From Glutamicibacter arilaitensis Re117 (GTDB lineage: Bacteria; Actinomycetota; Actinomycetes; Actinomycetales; Micrococcaceae), in assembly GCF_000197735.1 (NCBI RefSeq), contig NC_014550.1:3782001-3846000 (forward strand): 64,000 bases of DNA. Reading direction: 5' to 3'. A program made the translations under genes and the position numbers. The notes beneath the pieces were generated by a model that was not told the origin of the DNA, did no database searches, and saw nothing but the letters and a program-made list of their open reading frames with translations. This document shows positions 62,890 through 64,000 of the stretch, one piece after another (position 1 is the stretch's first letter; each line of letters begins with the position of its first letter).

Positions 62890-64000
62890 TTTTAACCAAA
62901 TATTTTCAGCAGTGGCTTAACGCGGGCCCTTTTACACCCTTACCCCAGTCCAGGTTAGGCAGTTTCTGATTCGAAGGCTGTCTTGGCAACTGGCAGCAAC
63001 TATACAAATTAAAGACTTTGTTTTTGAATTCATTCACGATGAAAAAGCTGTAAAGATCCCAAAATCAGATATTTTTGGCCCCCCAACCCGTTCCCTAGTT
63101 TCGAGCCTCACGCATGTATGGTTGCACGTCTTCGTTTCTTCTCGAGCAAGAATCATACTCACGTCGATCCATCACTGATTCTGGGTTTCTGATTTGCCGT
63201 GTTCCTTAAGATCAAGAATTTCGTTGTTCTGATGCCATGAGTCTAAACGGCAAGCGTCTCTTGTTTTGAAAAGGCCCTACGATCGCTTCTTGTTGTTCAG
63301 TTCCAAGTAACTCAGTTTCGACGCTACAAGTGGTGGCCGCCGGCTCCATGTTTCCTAGGTCGAACACAAGATTTTTTACTCAGCCAATGATTGCCAGAGT
63401 ATGTCTCTTGAACGAGCTACCGGCTGCTCGTGGTGGTAGACGCTCTTCCTATGGTGGCGATTCTAAGAGATATTGCAGGAATCGATCATCTTTGCGTACG
63501 CCGATACCTACGGATTTTACTGCCCACTTTTCCCCGGCATTCAGTGTCCAGGTCCATGCGAGGGTACATTGAATCAGAGTTCCCAAGCTGCGATGCCGAG
63601 AGAATGTATATCTTCCCTAATATTCTTCGCCTTTATCGTGTGGCCTGTCCATGGCTCTCTCCTCCACCTCGACGCATAGAATCAGCGGTTCAAAGTTGTC
63701 CCACGGACCCTCGCCTGGAGCCCAGTACACTTATCGGTCGTCAGCGTGAAGAATCCACTGGACCATACTCTGCAACTTCACTAATGATTGAACTGACGAT
63801 TCAGGAACGGCCACGATCGGTCCCACATTGCAGGCTAAAACTCCGAATCTCGGATTTGAGTGGCTGCAAGGATTTGATTCGTCCTTTCCTTGAACCTCAA
63901 AATCCATAGATCTCTGACAGTGCTGAACACACCGGGAAGTTCCCATCATCCCTGGACAATGTAGGTGGTTTCCTCATGACGATTTCCTGCCGGCAATACG
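62890..64000. other. 1.1-kb AT-richer stretch without a convincing gene
   Basis: Clearly lower in GC than the rest. Frames such as 63430-63909 (+) have no ribosome binding site and Arg/Ser/Pro-rich, unnatural composition. On the minus strand from 63999 a cupin-like run (VLPAGNRHEETTYIVQG) is broken by TGA and later by TAG, which may mark a decayed gene. An ATG at 63976 with AGGTGG upstream could start a rightward gene beyond the window. The parAB/rsmG genes expected near trxA are not in view. Confidence 0.5.

Noticed and set aside
63430..63909. 159-codon + strand frame near the right end
   Set aside because: No ribosome binding site, Arg/Ser/Pro-rich unnatural composition, and it lies in an apparently decayed region.
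1..64000. tRNA, rRNA, CRISPR arrays and insertion sequences
   Set aside because: Gaps between genes were read for cloverleaf-like T-arms, regular spaced repeats and transposase motifs; none was convincing, although only a covariance or profile search would exclude them fully.

Overview
The window looks like chromosomal DNA from a high-GC Gram-positive actinobacterium of the Micrococcaceae (Arthrobacter/Glutamicibacter type). The reasons are the rpsF-ssb-rpsR-rplI-dnaB block, the pcnA-NUDIX-murJ-pseudokinase-trxB-trxA block that normally lies near the actinobacterial origin, an inositol-phosphate synthase (mycothiol and phosphatidylinositol), and AGGAGG-type ribosome binding sites. The genus is inferred. 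No rRNA, tRNA, CRISPR array, insertion sequence or integrase was recognised.

Layout. 1-6.2 kb: an L-arabinose operon (araB-araD-araA) with a ChvE-type sugar-binding lipoprotein cut by the left edge. A LacI-type regulator lies upstream, and identical 14-bp palindromes sit before araB and before the binding protein. 6.4-9.9 kb: a urate-degradation operon (uraD, uraH, uricase) followed by an NCS2 urate/xanthine permease. 10.2-17.8 kb: single metabolic, regulatory and transport genes (cupin, AEC transporter, SDR, SnoaL-like, SRPBCC, OhrR-like MarR, pirin, GNAT, MFS). 17.8-19.8 kb: a 1.8-kb lower-GC insert carrying an exonuclease-BRCT-membrane protein, bounded by a perfect 123-bp direct repeat of the 3' end of a ZIP transporter gene. 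20-22.5 kb: the intact ZIP gene, dnaB, and a dense DnaA-box-like cluster upstream of dnaB. 23.6-30.5 kb: acyl-CoA ligase with thioesterase, small membrane proteins, a RibD-like protein, a PQQ-type sugar dehydrogenase lipoprotein and an acetyl-CoA hydrolase/CoA-transferase. 30.7-35.3 kb: an XRE regulator, rplI, rpsR, ssb and rpsF, and an OafA-type acyltransferase with an SGNH domain. 35.4-43.6 kb: an XRE-2TM protein, a LURP-one protein, M18 aminopeptidase, LapA-like protein, a two-component system with an ABC exporter, and a YdcF-like protein.

43.6-53.5 kb is the most distinctive part. A translationally coupled mannosyltransferase-like membrane protein and FAD oxidoreductase run leftwards. Divergent from them is a nonulosonic (sialic-type) acid locus: a CMP-sugar synthetase fused to a KdsC-like HAD phosphatase, a short NeuB-like synthase, a GT2 glycosyltransferase, a polysialyltransferase-like protein and two further glycosyltransferase-like proteins. 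The last four overlap by 4 bases (GTGA or ATGA). No UDP-GlcNAc epimerase is present and the synthase lacks the SAF domain. I infer a Kdn-type (teichulosonic) or related cell-surface polymer rather than N-acetylneuraminic acid.

53.8-62.9 kb: ino1, two unannotated tiny genes with strong ribosome binding sites, pcnA, a NUDIX hydrolase, murJ, a separate pseudokinase/membrane/ectodomain protein resembling the C-terminal half of mycobacterial MviN, trxB and trxA. The last 1.1 kb has no convincing gene and may hold decayed coding sequence.
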